Part shown: positions 1 to 10,137 of the stretch, one piece after another | How positions within the stretch are numbered: position 1 is the first letter of the stretch | Layout of the letters: the number at the start of each line of letters is the position of its first letter | Assembly: GCF_000381985.1 (NCBI RefSeq) | Contig: NZ_KB907343.1 | Location: 124,001 to 188,000, forward strand | Length of the DNA: 64,000 nt | From: Novispirillum itersonii subsp. itersonii ATCC 12639 | GTDB taxonomy: Bacteria > Pseudomonadota > Alphaproteobacteria > Rhodospirillales > Rhodospirillaceae | Direction of reading: 5' to 3' | Program-made: the position numbers and the translations under genes | The notes under the pieces: generated by a model | What the model saw: only the letters and a program-made list of their open reading frames with translations | The model's database searches: none | Told to the model about the DNA's origin: nothing

Positions 1-251
1 ATCCGCAGATCGTCACCGAACGTCAGCAGCCCTTCCCCCACCGCATCCAGCAGGTCACGGATCTGTCCTGCCGCCTGTGCCCGCAGCGGATCAGGCCGGG
101 CCTCCGGCTGCTGGTCCGGCCCGGTGGTGGCAGGTGCCCCGATGGCGCGGTAACTGGCATCCACCAGTCTGAGAAGGGTCTGGAGGTCAGGGGTGCCGTC
201 CGGCGTCCCGGCGGACGCCTCAGCAATCTGACTGGCGAGCAATGGATGCAT
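1..251 (-). CDS. PAS-domain sensor protein, N-terminal part only
   Basis: The reading frame is open from an ATG at 251 to the left edge, giving 83 codons. The first 50 residues resemble the N-terminal helical leader of alphaproteobacterial hybrid kinases and diguanylate cyclases (start MHPLLASQI). They are followed by LLDAVGEGLLTFGDDLR, which looks like the first strand of a PAS domain. The output domain lies outside the window, so histidine kinase or GGDEF cannot be decided. The gene starts 163 bp downstream of the M16 peptidase stop on the same strand. Confidence 0.6.
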   Translation of the reverse strand, partial: MHPLLASQIAEASAGTPDGTPDLQTLLRLVDASYRAIGAPATTGPDQQPEARPDPLRAQAAGQIRDLLDAVGEGLLTFGDDLR

Positions 252-413
252 CCGCCATCCTGTTACAAATACTGCGTATGACCTGCCACCCCGCACCCCA
301 CAGTGACGGAAGGGAAAGGGCCGGACAGACTGGCTGAACTCAGCAGCCTGCATTCAGCCTGCCATGAGGCCACGGGCGGGGGAAGCGGAATATCCGGCCG
401 CCCCCGCGCGGCA

Positions 414-1673
414 TCACCCTGCCAGCAGGGCGCGGAAACCATCCGCATCCGGCAACCCGGACTGCGGACCCAATGCGGTGACGGTCGGGGCACTGTTCAG
501 CATCAGGGCCGCCGCTTCCAGCACTTTGGCAGCATCGACCGCCTCGACCTGTGCCACCAGCTCTTCCGTCGACAGAATCCGCCCGTAGGACAGGATATGA
601 CGGGCCAGCTGCTCACAGCGGTTTGACGGGCTTTCCAGCCCCATCAGCAGACCGGCCTTGATCTGGGCCCGGGCCCGCGCCAGTTCCGCCGGGCTGATGC
701 CATCCAGCACCCGCCGCAGTTCGGTACACAGAACCGGCACCAGTTCCGCCGCCTCATCCTCGCCGGTCCCGGCGTAAACACCAAACAGGCCGCCATCGGT
801 GTACGAGCTGGTGTAGGTATAGACCGAATAGGCCAGACCCCGCTTTTCGCGGATTTCCTGAAACAGCCGTGACGACATGCCACCGCCCAGAAGGGTCGAC
901 AGCACGGCAGAGGCATAGAACAGCGGGTGTTCATACGACACGCCGTCAAAGCCGACCAGCAGGTGCAGCTGCTCAAGATCCTTCTCGACCCGCAAGTCAC
1001 CACCGGTATAGCGGGCAACTTCCGGCTGGACCGGGGCGGTCTGCGGCAGGGCGGTAAACTGGTTTTCGACCAGACGCACAAAGGTGTCATGATCAATGTT
1101 CCCGGCAGCCGCTAGCACCATCGACCGGGTCGAATAGGTATCACGCATAAACCGGCTCAGGGTATCGCGGGTAATGCCGCGCACCCGCTCCGGGGTGCCC
1201 AGAACGGCACGGCCCATCGCCTGATCCGGATAGGCGGTGGCCTGAAAATGATCGTAGACGATGTCGTCCGGGGTATCTTCGGCCTGATTGATTTCCTGCA
1301 CCACCACCGACTGTTCCCGCGCCAGCTCTTCGGCGTCAAACACCGAATGCTGGAGGATGTCGGCGATCAGGTCCACCGCCAGCGCCGAGTCCTCTTTCAG
1401 GACCTTTGCGTAATAGGCGGTGTTCTCCCGCGAGGTGTAGGCATTGAGATGGCCGCCGACATTCTCGATTTCCTCGGCGATGGCGGCGGCGCTGCGGCGC
1501 TGGGTCCCCTTGAAGGCCATGTGTTCGAGCAGGTGAGAGATCCCGTTGATCTCCACCGGCTCATGGCGGGTCCCCACATCCACCCAGGCCCCCAGCGACA
1601 CGGTCTCAACCGTTGTCATACGGTCGGTCATGACCCGCAGGCCATTAGGAAGGGTGGTGACGGTAATGCTCAT
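414..1673 (-). CDS. M16 family zinc metallopeptidase (processing-peptidase-like)
   Basis: The 419-residue protein has the inverted zinc motif HxxEH in SHLLEHMAFKG (His47, Glu50, His51). A glutamate in the downstream helix (EELAREQSVVVQEI) can serve as the third ligand. Length and two-lobed layout match the bacterial homologues of mitochondrial processing peptidase beta, and no signal peptide is visible. Its ATG overlaps the thrC stop (ATGA), so the two genes are translationally coupled. The thrC-M16 order is common in alphaproteobacteria. The physiological substrate is unknown. Confidence 0.9.
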   Translation of the reverse strand: MSITVTTLPNGLRVMTDRMTTVETVSLGAWVDVGTRHEPVEINGISHLLEHMAFKGTQRRSAAAIAEEIENVGGHLNAYTSRENTAYYAKVLKEDSALAVDLIADILQHSVFDAEELAREQSVVVQEINQAEDTPDDIVYDHFQATAYPDQAMGRAVLGTPERVRGITRDTLSRFMRDTYSTRSMVLAAAGNIDHDTFVRLVENQFTALPQTAPVQPEVARYTGGDLRVEKDLEQLHLLVGFDGVSYEHPLFYASAVLSTLLGGGMSSRLFQEIREKRGLAYSVYTYTSSYTDGGLFGVYAGTGEDEAAELVPVLCTELRRVLDGISPAELARARAQIKAGLLMGLESPSNRCEQLARHILSYGRILSTEELVAQVEAVDAAKVLEAAALMLNSAPTVTALGPQSGLPDADGFRALLAG

Positions 1674-3070
1674 CGTGACTCCACTTGCTCGGCGACGAAC
1701 CGTTCAATCGCCGCCACATCATTGGGGATGACCGTCATCCGTTCCGGACGGTCAAACAGATCGGACAGACGCGCCGGAAGCTGCGGATAGACACCGGAGG
1801 CCTCCTGCACCGCCTGCGGGAACTTGGCCGGGTGGGCCGTGGCCAGACAGACCACCGGGGTGCCGGGCTCGACGCCGGTCAGGCGACGTCCGGCCTCGAC
1901 ACCGATGGCGCTGTGCGGGTCCAGCAGCTCACCCGTGCCGGCATAAATCTCACGGATCACCGCCTGCGTCTCGGCATCCGACAGCCGCAGACCGGAGAAC
2001 CGGGACCGGGCGGCAGACAGGGCGGTTTCTTCCAGAGCATAGCTGCCGGACTGACGGAACTGCAGCATCATCCGTTCCACCGCAGCCCCATCCCGGCCGC
2101 ACAGGTCAAACAGCAGACGCTCGAAGTTCGACGAGACCTGAATATCCATCGACGGACTGATGGTCGGCACCACACCGGCCATGGTCATCGCCCCGGTTTC
2201 AAAGAACCGGGTCAGGATATCATTGCTGTTGGACCCGATCGCGAAACGCGCCACCGGCAGCCCCATCTTCTCAGCAACAAACCCGGCGAAGACATTGCCG
2301 AAGTTGCCGGTCGGCACCGAGAAGGCCACCGGACGCTCCGGCGCCCCCAGACGCAGACCGGCCCAGAAATAATAGACCACCTGCGCCATGATACGGGCCC
2401 AGTTGATCGAGTTGACCGCCGACAGATTGTGGCGGTCACGGAAGGCGGTGTGATTAAACATCGCCTTCACCGCATCCTGACAGTCGTCAAAGGTGCCATC
2501 CAGCGCCAGACACCGGACATTGGCCGACGGTACGGTGGTCATCTGCCGCCGCTGTACGTCGGACACCCGGCCATTGGGGAACAGGATGAAGATATCAATC
2601 GCCTCGCGGTCACGGCAGGCTTCAATTGCCGCCGAACCGGTATCGCCGGAGGTGGCACCGACAATCGTCACCTTCTCCCCGCGCTTTTTCAGCACATGGT
2701 CAAAGGCCTGCCCAAGAAACTGCAGGGCATAATCCTTGAACGCCAGCGTCGGGCCGGAAAACAGCTCCATCAGCCACAGATTGGTGTCCAGCTGCTTCAG
2801 CGGAGCAATGGCGGTATGACTGAACGGTGCATAGGCGCGGGCGACCAGACCGGCCAGCTCATCGCGGCTCAGGCAGTCAGACACAAAGGGGGCCATAACC
2901 TCCACCGCCAGATCGGTGTAAGACAGGCCACGCAGGCGTTTCATCTCGGTCACAGAGAAGGTCGGCCAGCTTTCCGGAACATACAGGCCGCCATCACGGG
3001 CCAGCCCGCTGAGCAGAACATCATCGAATCCCAGAACCGGGGCCTTTCCCCGTGTGCTGACGTACTTCAC
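1670..3070 (-). CDS. thrC: Threonine synthase
   Basis: PLP enzyme converting O-phosphohomoserine to threonine. The N-terminal YVSTRG motif and the PLP-lysine context GPTLAFKDYALQ (Lys112) are typical of the long (about 465 aa) threonine synthase class. I choose the GTG at 3070 because GGAG lies nine bases upstream and the protein then begins VKYVSTRG, as in the family. An in-frame ATG at 3136 would add 22 unlikely residues. The product has 466 aa. The 3' end overlaps the M16 peptidase start. Confidence 0.95.
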   Translation of the reverse strand: MKYVSTRGKAPVLGFDDVLLSGLARDGGLYVPESWPTFSVTEMKRLRGLSYTDLAVEVMAPFVSDCLSRDELAGLVARAYAPFSHTAIAPLKQLDTNLWLMELFSGPTLAFKDYALQFLGQAFDHVLKKRGEKVTIVGATSGDTGSAAIEACRDREAIDIFILFPNGRVSDVQRRQMTTVPSANVRCLALDGTFDDCQDAVKAMFNHTAFRDRHNLSAVNSINWARIMAQVVYYFWAGLRLGAPERPVAFSVPTGNFGNVFAGFVAEKMGLPVARFAIGSNSNDILTRFFETGAMTMAGVVPTISPSMDIQVSSNFERLLFDLCGRDGAAVERMMLQFRQSGSYALEETALSAARSRFSGLRLSDAETQAVIREIYAGTGELLDPHSAIGVEAGRRLTGVEPGTPVVCLATAHPAKFPQAVQEASGVYPQLPARLSDLFDRPERMTVIPNDVAAIERFVAEQVESR

Positions 3071-3404
3071 CGCACCACACTCCGTCGCCATCATCGAAAA
3101 GGCGCACAGACTATAGCCAGTCCGCCCCTTCGGCAACGCGGAAGCGCCGGAAAATCCGCCGGACCGCGTTTAACGAAAGAATAAAGGTCTGCGGGCTATG
3201 GTCCGCATCCCCCTATTTTGCCCCACGCCGCCCTTGCCCCGTGTGAAAACGGCCACCATTTACCCGGAGTCCGGGTGCTTTGGCCCAGGTGCTTTGTGAC
3301 AGTCATCACAGAATACCCCCGGAAAGGCGCTATCCTGTTTTAAGGCATTCTGTCTGATCTGTGGGAGACCCCATCAGGCCGCATGAACGCCGGAGTCCCA
3401 GCCC
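3071..3404. other. Divergent intergenic region thrC / unknown gene
   Basis: A 334-bp gene-free stretch between two divergently read genes, so it must hold both promoters. I see no riboswitch, strong hairpin or convincing -35/-10 pair. A GGAG lies about ten bases before the ATG at 3405. Confidence 0.5.
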
Positions 3405-4589
3405 ATGAACGCCATCCCGATGCCCCAGACGCTGCCGACACCCCGCCCCCGGTCCCACCACCGGATGTCTGCCCATAAGGCAGCCGCAGCCGTGCGCGCG
3501 ACTCTGCGCGGGGAGGCGGTGGTAACCCTGCAGAAGCTGGTACCGGCTCTGGGGGTTCTGCCACGGGATCAGGTTTATGAGCGGATTCTGGATAACCCCG
3601 AGCTGCTTGACGGCTGCTTTCAGGTTTTCCGGTCCAACCCGGAAGCGTTCAGCCCCCTGCTGGTCCGGTCGGATAAAAGCCCGATCATCACCGAAGCCGA
3701 CCCCCTGCGCTGTGGCCGCAGCCTGTCGCAGGTGATTGCCATGGTGGTGCGCTCCTGCGCCCGCCGCTACTTCCGCCGGGCCCTGAAGGAACCGGCGGTG
3801 CGCCGCCCGCCGCCCGCAAAACCGACTCTGCTGGAGTGGCTGGGTCTGGTCAAACAGGCACCGAAGAAAAAGCCCCTGACCAAAGCCGACCGCCTGTACC
3901 GGGCCATCAGCGATCATCTGCTGTACGAATGGCAGGCCCGGCTGATCCCATATTACGCACCGCTGCCGGAACAACTGGTCCGGGCCCTCGGGCCGCGTAT
4001 TCTGGCGATCCGGGAACCGGCGGAACTGATCGAGATTGCCCAGTCCGGCCGGATTCCGGCGACACTGGCCCCAGCGCCGGAGCCGACCCTGCCACAGCCG
4101 CTGGTCACCGGCACCGGATCAGCCACGCACGGCCCGGCGGGTGCCGCAGCATCCCCGCACGGCACCGCCGCCCGGGGCGCTGCCCGCCCGGTGGCGTCGC
4201 GGATGCTGGAAGAAGAACTCTGGGCTGCCTGCGAAAAAGGCAGTCTGGGCCGCCACATGAATCAGCCGGACAAAGCCCAGCTGCGGCGCATGGTCGCTGT
4301 CGCCGCCGGGGCCAACGTCTCGGTATTTTCCACCCTGCGGACCGACCTCAACCTGACTCCGCTGCAAACGGTCGCCCTGCTGTGCGCGGTTGTCTCGGCC
4401 ATCACCCCCGGTAAATACCTGCGCCTGTTCGGTGTTCCGGGTGAGAAACTGGCGCTCGACATTCTGGTGATGGTGGTCCGGCGGGAGCAGTTCGGACTGA
4501 TGAGCTCGCCGGAGGAAATCGGACGGCAGGCGCAGGAGGTCGGCGTTTCTGTCCTGCGTGCCCTGCGCAACAGCACGCTGGACCTGTAA
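3405..4589 (+). CDS. Conserved-looking protein of unknown function, 394 aa
   Basis: I do not recognise the family. The protein has no signal peptide or membrane segment. An N-terminal alpha-helical part (about residues 20-225, with two basic stretches around CARRYFRRALKE and QAPKKKPLTKADR) is joined by a Pro/Ala-rich linker (about 226-265) to a C-terminal helical part (about 266-394). The two-domain cytoplasmic layout could suit a regulatory or adaptor protein, but that is a guess. It stands alone, with a hairpin after its stop and the motility-type YjfB gene convergent behind it. Confidence 0.7.
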   Translation: MNAIPMPQTLPTPRPRSHHRMSAHKAAAAVRATLRGEAVVTLQKLVPALGVLPRDQVYERILDNPELLDGCFQVFRSNPEAFSPLLVRSDKSPIITEADPLRCGRSLSQVIAMVVRSCARRYFRRALKEPAVRRPPPAKPTLLEWLGLVKQAPKKKPLTKADRLYRAISDHLLYEWQARLIPYYAPLPEQLVRALGPRILAIREPAELIEIAQSGRIPATLAPAPEPTLPQPLVTGTGSATHGPAGAAASPHGTAARGAARPVASRMLEEELWAACEKGSLGRHMNQPDKAQLRRMVAVAAGANVSVFSTLRTDLNLTPLQTVALLCAVVSAITPGKYLRLFGVPGEKLALDILVMVVRREQFGLMSSPEEIGRQAQEVGVSVLRALRNSTLDL

Positions 4590-4627
4590 TCCCTTCCCCC
4601 AAGCAGACAAAAGCTGGGCAAACAAAA

Positions 4628-4652
4628 GCCGGGCAGAGAAAATCTGCCCGGC
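4628..4652 (+). terminator. Hairpin after the 394-aa gene
   Basis: Perfect 10-bp stem GCCGGGCAGA / TCTGCCCGGC with loop GAAAA. It lies 39 bp after the stop at 4589 and 27 bp before the end of the convergent gene at 4679. There is no long T-run on the plus strand, so termination is probable but not certain. Confidence 0.55.
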
Positions 4653-4678
4653 TCTGTTATCTCTCTACGGATGGACAA

Positions 4679-4915
4679 TCAGATCAGAACATCGAGATAG
4701 GTGCCCCGTGGGGCGCTCCGGTCAAGCTGACGGCCATCAATCATCACAAACTGGCGGTCTCGGTGTTCCCGCGGACGGCGGACAGCGGCATCCTCGGACA
4801 AAGTGGCCGGAACAGCCGACCGCTGCCGTGCCCGCGGGTCACCCGCCCCGGTGCTGACCGGACGAAATCCGGCTGAGTCGAGTCTTTTGCCACCAATCCC
4901 GGAAGGTCCGCTCAT
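4679..4915 (-). CDS. Hypothetical 78-aa protein downstream of the YjfB-like gene
   Basis: A small basic, low-complexity protein with no membrane segment. It follows the YjfB-like gene by 45 bp on the same strand, and GGACG precedes the ATG. I do not recognise it. The long open frame in GC-rich DNA could be fortuitous. Position and start context give moderate support that it is co-transcribed with the motility-type gene. Confidence 0.45.
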   Translation of the reverse strand: MSGPSGIGGKRLDSAGFRPVSTGAGDPRARQRSAVPATLSEDAAVRRPREHRDRQFVMIDGRQLDRSAPRGTYLDVLI

Positions 4916-4960
4916 CGTCCTGTTACGCCTGTCCCTGTCGCAGGCCCCGGGGAGGAGGCC

Positions 4961-5155
4961 TTAAACTGAAAGATCGACCTGGGTCGCTTTGCCGGGGCCG
5001 GGCGCTGCCTGCATCTGCTGCGTGCTGTCTGTCAGCATCTGCACCATCTGCTGCTGCGCCTGCGCCTGCTGCGCCACCATGCCAATTTCCGCTGCCTGCC
5101 GCGTCAGGGCCACCTGCGCTGCCGAAAGGGATGAAGCCAGTGCCACCGAATCCAT
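4961..5155 (-). CDS. YjfB-type putative motility protein
   Basis: A 64-residue, mostly alpha-helical, glutamine-rich protein. It opens with MDSVALASSLSAAQ and continues with a QQAQAQQQMVQM helix, matching the small YjfB motility family found in flagellated bacteria. A strong AGGAGGATCC precedes the ATG. No flagellar gene lies nearby, so it is an orphan here. The function of the family is poorly defined. Confidence 0.75.
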   Translation of the reverse strand: MDSVALASSLSAAQVALTRQAAEIGMVAQQAQAQQQMVQMLTDSTQQMQAAPGPGKATQVDLSV

Positions 5156-5457
5156 CGGATCCTCCTGTTTTCTGAAGGCGCCCGGCGGATCTGTCGCAGA
5201 TCACGGGCCGGAGCAGCCCTTCTGGGCCATATCCCGAAGATAAGCCGTCACAGCAGCAACCGCAACCGCAGCGGCAACATCCGGGCAGCCCCAAACCAGA
5301 AAACAGTAAAACCAGCGCCATCCCCCCTCAAGAGTCCCTGTCCGGGCCCCCTCACTGGGAAATGTTTGCCTAGTGTGCCAGCCGATGCTTTAAGATTTGC
5401 TAAGGCCGCAACTGTCTCTGCGGTTTTTCCGCCGTCTGTGCCCGCCCCAGAGTCGCC

Positions 5458-5982
5458 ATGCCCATGCCTGCCCTGACCACCCGCCTGCTTCCGTCCGGCC
5501 ATGCCATCGGTATCGGCGGCCTGACCCTTGTCGGGCTGGCACTGGCGTTTGCCGCTCACGGTCCGCTCGCCCTGCTTCCTGCCGGAGTCGGTCTTCTGCC
5601 CACGGCCCTCTATCTGCGGACACTGTGGCGCATGGCCCGCAACCGGCCCCTGACCCTGCGCGTTGACTGTGACAGCGACAGCCTGACCGTCAGCCTGTGG
5701 AGTGGATCCCGCCAACAGCGGAGCGTCCGTTATTCTCTGTCGACCCTGACAGACTGCGGCCTGACCCCGGTTGACAGCGGCTTTTCCAGCCTGTGGCACC
5801 CCTATGTCGGCACCGGGACGCCCCCGCAACGGCACCCGCTGCCAACAGGCTGCCTGCAGGATCTGCGCCGCCTGCCCGCCGATCAGTACACTGCCCTGCT
5901 GGGTGAGGTGATCACGCTGTTGGAGCAACATCGCCCGCAGGCCCTGCAACGCCTGCGGCAGTCCGGCGCAGCCTACGGATAA
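5458..5982 (+). CDS. Small two-TM membrane protein of unknown function
   Basis: The 174-residue protein has two hydrophobic segments near the N-terminus (about residues 17-35 and 37-55). A soluble beta-rich part of about 115 residues follows (LRVDCDSDSLTVSLWSG and onward), and then a C-terminal helix. The layout recalls small two-TM proteins with a PH-like cytosolic domain, but I cannot assign a family. A second ATG two codons downstream is an alternative start. It is convergent with secA. Confidence 0.65.
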   Translation: MPMPALTTRLLPSGHAIGIGGLTLVGLALAFAAHGPLALLPAGVGLLPTALYLRTLWRMARNRPLTLRVDCDSDSLTVSLWSGSRQQRSVRYSLSTLTDCGLTPVDSGFSSLWHPYVGTGTPPQRHPLPTGCLQDLRRLPADQYTALLGEVITLLEQHRPQALQRLRQSGAAYG

Positions 5983-6005
5983 AGCAGCCCTTGTGGCCGA
6001 CCATA

Positions 6006-6035
6006 CAAAAACGCCCGGACCATAGAGTCCGGGCG
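6006..6035 (-). terminator. secA intrinsic terminator
   Basis: Stem CGCCCGGAC / GTCCGGGCG (9 bp, six-base loop). On the minus strand it is followed by a T-run (AAAAA at 6007-6011 on plus). It lies 34 bp beyond the secA stop. Confidence 0.85.
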
Positions 6036-6068
6036 CATCTGTCAACCGTCAGCGGCGAGGCCTGTGTC

Positions 6069-8756
6069 TCAGGCTGCCGTCCCATGGCAGTGCTTATATT
6101 TCTTACCGGACCCACAGGGGCACGACTCATTCCGCGACACCCGGCCCCAGGTCGACGGATCTGCCGGATCCCGGGCAGCGGCCCCGCCTACCGGAGCCCC
6201 GAAGGCCGACTGCGGTTCCGCATGCTGTTCCTGCATCGGGACACCGTCATGCGGGCGCAGGTCGTCTTCTGACGGTTCAGTCCGCAACTCAATCATCGCC
6301 AGCGTCTGCGTCACCTTTTCACGCAGATGGTCCAGCATCTTCTGGAACATCTCGAAGGCTTCGCTCTTATACTCGTTCAGCGGGTCACGCTGGGCATAGG
6401 CCCGCAGCGAAATCCCCTGACGCAGATGATCAAGCTGCAGCAGATGATCTTTCCAGGTCGCATCCAGAATCTGCAGCAGCAGGCTCTTTTCCACCATCCG
6501 CCAGATATCGGCCCCGTAGTTGGCAACCTTGGCTGCCATCTTCTGGTCGATCGCCGTCATCACGCGGTGTTCGATCTCTTCCTCGCCGATGCCTTCTTCC
6601 CGCGCCCATTCCTTGACCGGCAGATCAAGATTGAACAGACGCAGGCATTCTTCGTGCAGGGTGGCGATGTTCCACTGCTCCGGCATCGCCTTTTCAGGAA
6701 TGCAACGGGTCACCAGATCCCGGACCACTTCCTCGCGCATTTCCTTAACGTCCTGCGCGACGTCCTCAACCCGCATCAGTTCGCGGCGCTGTTCATAAAT
6801 GACCTTGCGCTGGTCATTCATCACGTCGTCAAACTTCAGCAGGTTCTTACGGATATCAAAGTTCCGTGCCTCAACCTTCTGCTGGGCCTTTTCCAGCGCT
6901 TTGTTGATCCACGGGTGGATGATGGCTTCGCCTTCCTTCAGGCCCAGCTTCTGGAGCATGCCATCCATCCGCTCCGACCCGAAGATGCGCATCAGGTCAT
7001 CTTCCAGCGACAGGAAAAAGCGGGATGCCCCCGGGTCGCCCTGACGGCCGGAACGGCCACGCAGCTGGTTGTCGATACGGCGGCTTTCGTGACGCTCCGT
7101 ACCGATCACGAACAGACCGCCTGCCGCCAGCGCCTGCTCTTTCTTGGCAGCGATATCGGCTTTGATCTCTTCGGTCCGGCGGGCGCGCTCTGCCTCGTCG
7201 GTAACGTCGTGCAGCTCAACCGCCACCCGCATTTCAAGGTTGCCGCCCAGCTGGATATCGGTGCCGCGGCCAGCCATGTTGGTGGCGATGGTCACCGCCC
7301 CCGGCACCCCGGCCTGCGAGACGATATAGGCTTCCTGCTCATGATAACGGGCGTTCAGAACACGGGGTTCGATCTTCTTATCCTTACGGAGCAGATCGGC
7401 CAGATATTCCGACTTTTCGATCGAGGTGGTGCCAACCAGACAGGGCTGACCGCGCTTGTAGCATTCCTCAACCAGATCAGCGATGGCGGCATACTTCTCG
7501 CGGGCGGTGCGGTAGACCTCATCGTCCTGATCATCACGGGCAAAGACCCGGTTGGTGGGCATCTCCACCACTTCAAGGCTGTAGATCTCGGCAAATTCAC
7601 CGGCTTCGGTCATTGCCGTACCGGTCATGCCCGCCAGCTTCGGATACAGGCGGAAATAGTTCTGGAAGGTGATCGAGGCCAGCGTCTGGTTCTCGTTCTG
7701 GATCGCCACCCGCTCCTTGGCTTCCAGCGCCTGATGCAGGCCTTCGGAATAGCGGCGGCCTTCCATCATGCGGCCGGTGAACTCATCGATGATGATCACC
7801 TTGCCGTCCTTCACGATGTAATCGACATCGCGGGTGAACAGCACATGGGCCCGCAGCGCCTGCTGGGCATGGTGGACCAGCGAGACGTTGGCGATGTCAT
7901 ACAGGCCACCGTCCAGCAGAAGCCCCGCATCGCGGAACTGCTGCTCCATGAATTCCGTCCCGTCTTCGGTGAAGGTGACGGCCTTGGCCTTTTCATCCTT
8001 CTCGTAGTGGGCGGGCTCGACATTGCGGATCAGGATATCGACGGCAAGATACAGATCAGTGGAGGATTCAGACGGACCGGAAATGATCAGCGGGGTCCGG
8101 GCTTCATCGACCAGAATCGAGTCAACTTCGTCAACGATGGCGTAATTGAAAGGCCGCTGGACCATTTCTTCCAGACGGAACTTCATATTGTCGCGCAGAT
8201 AATCGAAGCCGAGTTCGTTGTTGGTGCCGTAGGTGATGTCACAGGCATAGGCCTGCTGACGCTGCATATCGCTGAGGTCGTGGGTGATACAGCCGACGGT
8301 CAGGCCGAGGAAACGGTACAGACGCCCCATCCAGTCGCAGTCGCGGCTGGCGAGATAGTCATTGACCGTCACCACGTGCACACCCTTGCCGGTCAGGGCG
8401 TTGAGGTAGGTCGGCAGGGTCGCCACCAGGGTCTTACCTTCCCCGGTCTTCATTTCAGCAATCCGGCCCTGATGCAGCACGATGCCGCCCAGCATCTGGA
8501 CATCAAAATGACGCATCCCCATGACCCGGCGGGAGGCCTCGCGCACGGTGGCGAAGGCTTCGACCAGCAGATCATCAAGGGTTTCACCCTTTTCCAACCG
8601 TTCGCGGAACAGCACCGTGCGGTGGCGCAGATCCTCATCCGACAGCGCCTGCAGGCTCGGCTCCAGCGCGTTGATGTCATCCACGATCTTGCGGATGGAC
8701 TTGACGAAACGGTCGTTCGCGGTTCCAAAGAGCCGCCGGGCAATGGCGCCGAACAT
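6069..8756 (-). CDS. secA: Preprotein translocase ATPase SecA
   Basis: The motor of the Sec export pathway, which works at the SecYEG channel. The 895-aa product has Walker A MKTGEGKT, Walker B-type [14 protein letters not shown], the helicase-like [10 protein letters not shown] and NMAGRGTDI motifs, and a C-terminal zinc tail [14 protein letters not shown] for SecB and lipid binding. I place the start at 8756 ([11 protein letters not shown]), with AAGAGG four bases upstream. An in-frame ATG at 8867 would add 37 residues foreign to the family. It is divergent from the exported PPIase gene. Confidence 0.98.
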   Translation of the reverse strand: MFGAIARRLFGTANDRFVKSIRKIVDDINALEPSLQALSDEDLRHRTVLFRERLEKGETLDDLLVEAFATVREASRRVMGMRHFDVQMLGGIVLHQGRIAEMKTGEGKTLVATLPTYLNALTGKGVHVVTVNDYLASRDCDWMGRLYRFLGLTVGCITHDLSDMQRQQAYACDITYGTNNELGFDYLRDNMKFRLEEMVQRPFNYAIVDEVDSILVDEARTPLIISGPSESSTDLYLAVDILIRNVEPAHYEKDEKAKAVTFTEDGTEFMEQQFRDAGLLLDGGLYDIANVSLVHHAQQALRAHVLFTRDVDYIVKDGKVIIIDEFTGRMMEGRRYSEGLHQALEAKERVAIQNENQTLASITFQNYFRLYPKLAGMTGTAMTEAGEFAEIYSLEVVEMPTNRVFARDDQDDEVYRTAREKYAAIADLVEECYKRGQPCLVGTTSIEKSEYLADLLRKDKKIEPRVLNARYHEQEAYIVSQAGVPGAVTIATNMAGRGTDIQLGGNLEMRVAVELHDVTDEAERARRTEEIKADIAAKKEQALAAGGLFVIGTERHESRRIDNQLRGRSGRQGDPGASRFFLSLEDDLMRIFGSERMDGMLQKLGLKEGEAIIHPWINKALEKAQQKVEARNFDIRKNLLKFDDVMNDQRKVIYEQRRELMRVEDVAQDVKEMREEVVRDLVTRCIPEKAMPEQWNIATLHEECLRLFNLDLPVKEWAREEGIGEEEIEHRVMTAIDQKMAAKVANYGADIWRMVEKSLLLQILDATWKDHLLQLDHLRQGISLRAYAQRDPLNEYKSEAFEMFQKMLDHLREKVTQTLAMIELRTEPSEDDLRPHDGVPMQEQHAEPQSAFGAPVGGAAARDPADPSTWGRVSRNESCPCGSGKKYKHCHGTAA

Positions 8757-9162
8757 GCATACCTCTTGCTGTCGTCTTCCGGCGTGGCTCCGTTTCCGGG
8801 CTGTCGGGCAGGCTGGGCGGGCCGCCGGGACGTGTTCCCCAAAACCCCTTTTCAGGGACGTTCCCACACATAGAGCGCCAGCCGGAACGTGTCAATCGAC
8901 GGTGGGGCAACAGAGACGGAAAAGCCCGATAAAACCGTCGCTGGCCAGTGGCGGGGCACAGCCACACCCATCCCGGTGACAACCGGTGCAGACGATCATT
9001 CACCAAAGGTTCATCGGCGGGGATGGATGCTGTGCCCCGCGAAGCACTTGCACCCGGCTGACAGCTGTGGTCAGGTAGCCGCCGGGCGACGCGCCCCCGG
9101 CCGGGATCGGTCCCGGCGGAGCCGCGCCGCCGTCATGTCACGACATCTCCCGGTGAGGCTTT
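8757..9162. other. Divergent secA / PPIase intergenic region
   Basis: 406 bp without a supported gene, containing promoters for both directions. A perfect hairpin CCGGGA-TCGG-TCCCGG lies at 9101-9116, about 47 bp before the PPIase start. It has no T-run, so an mRNA leader structure is as likely as a terminator. Confidence 0.5.
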
Positions 9163-10023
9163 ATGTCCATGTCGTTTTCCGCCCTGCGCGGCGTTACCCT
9201 TGGGGCTGCCATTGCCCTGTCCGTCGGTTTCACTGCCCCGGCCTTTGCCGCCGGCGCTGCCGACGCCACGGTCGTCGCCACCGTTGACGGTGAAAAGATC
9301 ACCCGCGCCGACCTTGAGGCGCTGAAGCTGCAGATGGCCGCCCAGTACCCGCAGCTGGGTCAGGTGCCGCTGGATGCCGTCTACAAGGGCCTGCTTGACC
9401 GCGCCATCGACCAGCGTCTGATGGAAAAAGAAGCCCGCAAGGCGAAGATGCAGAATGATGCCGACGTCAAGGCCCAGCTGAAGGACATGGAATCCGAGCT
9501 GATCCGCCGCGCCTGGCTTGGCAAGACCGTGGAAAAGCGCGTCACCGACGACAAGGTGAAGGCCGCCTATGATCAGCTGATCAAGACCACCCCGGATGAG
9601 GAAGAAGTCCGCGCCCGTCACATTCTGGTGGAGAGCGAAGACAAGGCGAAAGACCTGATCGGCAAGCTGAACGGCGGCGCCAAGTTTGAAGACCTCGCCA
9701 AGTCTGACAGCAAGGATCCGGGTGCGGCCAACGGCGGCGACCTCGGCTTCTTCCGCAAGGGCGACATGGTGCCGGAATTCTCCGAAGCCGCTTTCGGCAT
9801 GAAGGCGGGCGAGCTGTCCAAGGCCCCGGTCAAGACCCAGTTCGGCTGGCACATCATCAAGGTGGAAGAGCGCCGCAAGGTGCAGCCGCCGAAGTTTGAG
9901 GAAATCGCCCCGCAGCTGCGTGGCGAAGTGGCTCAGGCCGAGGCCGCTGCGGTGATCAAGGATCTGCGCGTCAAATCGAAGGTGGAAACCTTCAATCTGG
10001 ATGGCACCAAGGCCGCCCAGTAA
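9163..10023 (+). CDS. Exported parvulin-type peptidyl-prolyl isomerase
   Basis: 286 aa. The N-terminus has a signal peptide ending near FAAG (about residue 30). A SurA-N-like helical segment (about 38-135) follows, then one PpiC/rotamase domain (about 147-245) with RARHILVES, GGDLGFFRKGDMVPEF and TQFGWHIIKV. The protein should act in the periplasm as a folding catalyst or chaperone of the PrsA/PpiD-like group. GTGAGG precedes the ATG. A terminator follows, separating it from argJ. Confidence 0.92.
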   Translation: MSMSFSALRGVTLGAAIALSVGFTAPAFAAGAADATVVATVDGEKITRADLEALKLQMAAQYPQLGQVPLDAVYKGLLDRAIDQRLMEKEARKAKMQNDADVKAQLKDMESELIRRAWLGKTVEKRVTDDKVKAAYDQLIKTTPDEEEVRARHILVESEDKAKDLIGKLNGGAKFEDLAKSDSKDPGAANGGDLGFFRKGDMVPEFSEAAFGMKAGELSKAPVKTQFGWHIIKVEERRKVQPPKFEEIAPQLRGEVAQAEAAAVIKDLRVKSKVETFNLDGTKAAQ

Positions 10024-10033
10024 GACCGTTACT

Positions 10034-10065
10034 CCGGCCCCTGCCACCGGGTGGGGGCCGGTTTT
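10034..10065 (+). terminator. Intrinsic terminator after the PPIase gene
   Basis: Stem CCGGCCCC / GGGGCCGG, 12-base loop, followed directly by TTTT, starting 11 bp after the stop codon. Confidence 0.85.
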
Positions 10066-10137
10066 ACTGCCCTGCCCTTAATATCCCCCTCTCTGTCCCG
10101 GTTTTCCTTTCTGGCTTCTTTCAAGGACCCGCCCGTC

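Noticed and set aside
6327-8873. An 848-aa open frame antisense to secA (and similar long antisense frames opposite thrC, ffh and argJ)
   Set aside because: Artefact of high-GC codon bias: the sense frames are clearly conserved genes and the antisense translations have no motif or ribosome-binding site.
8757-9162. Additional small gene ahead of the PPIase
   Set aside because: Possible short frames lack a ribosome-binding site and coding bias; the stretch fits a divergent promoter region.
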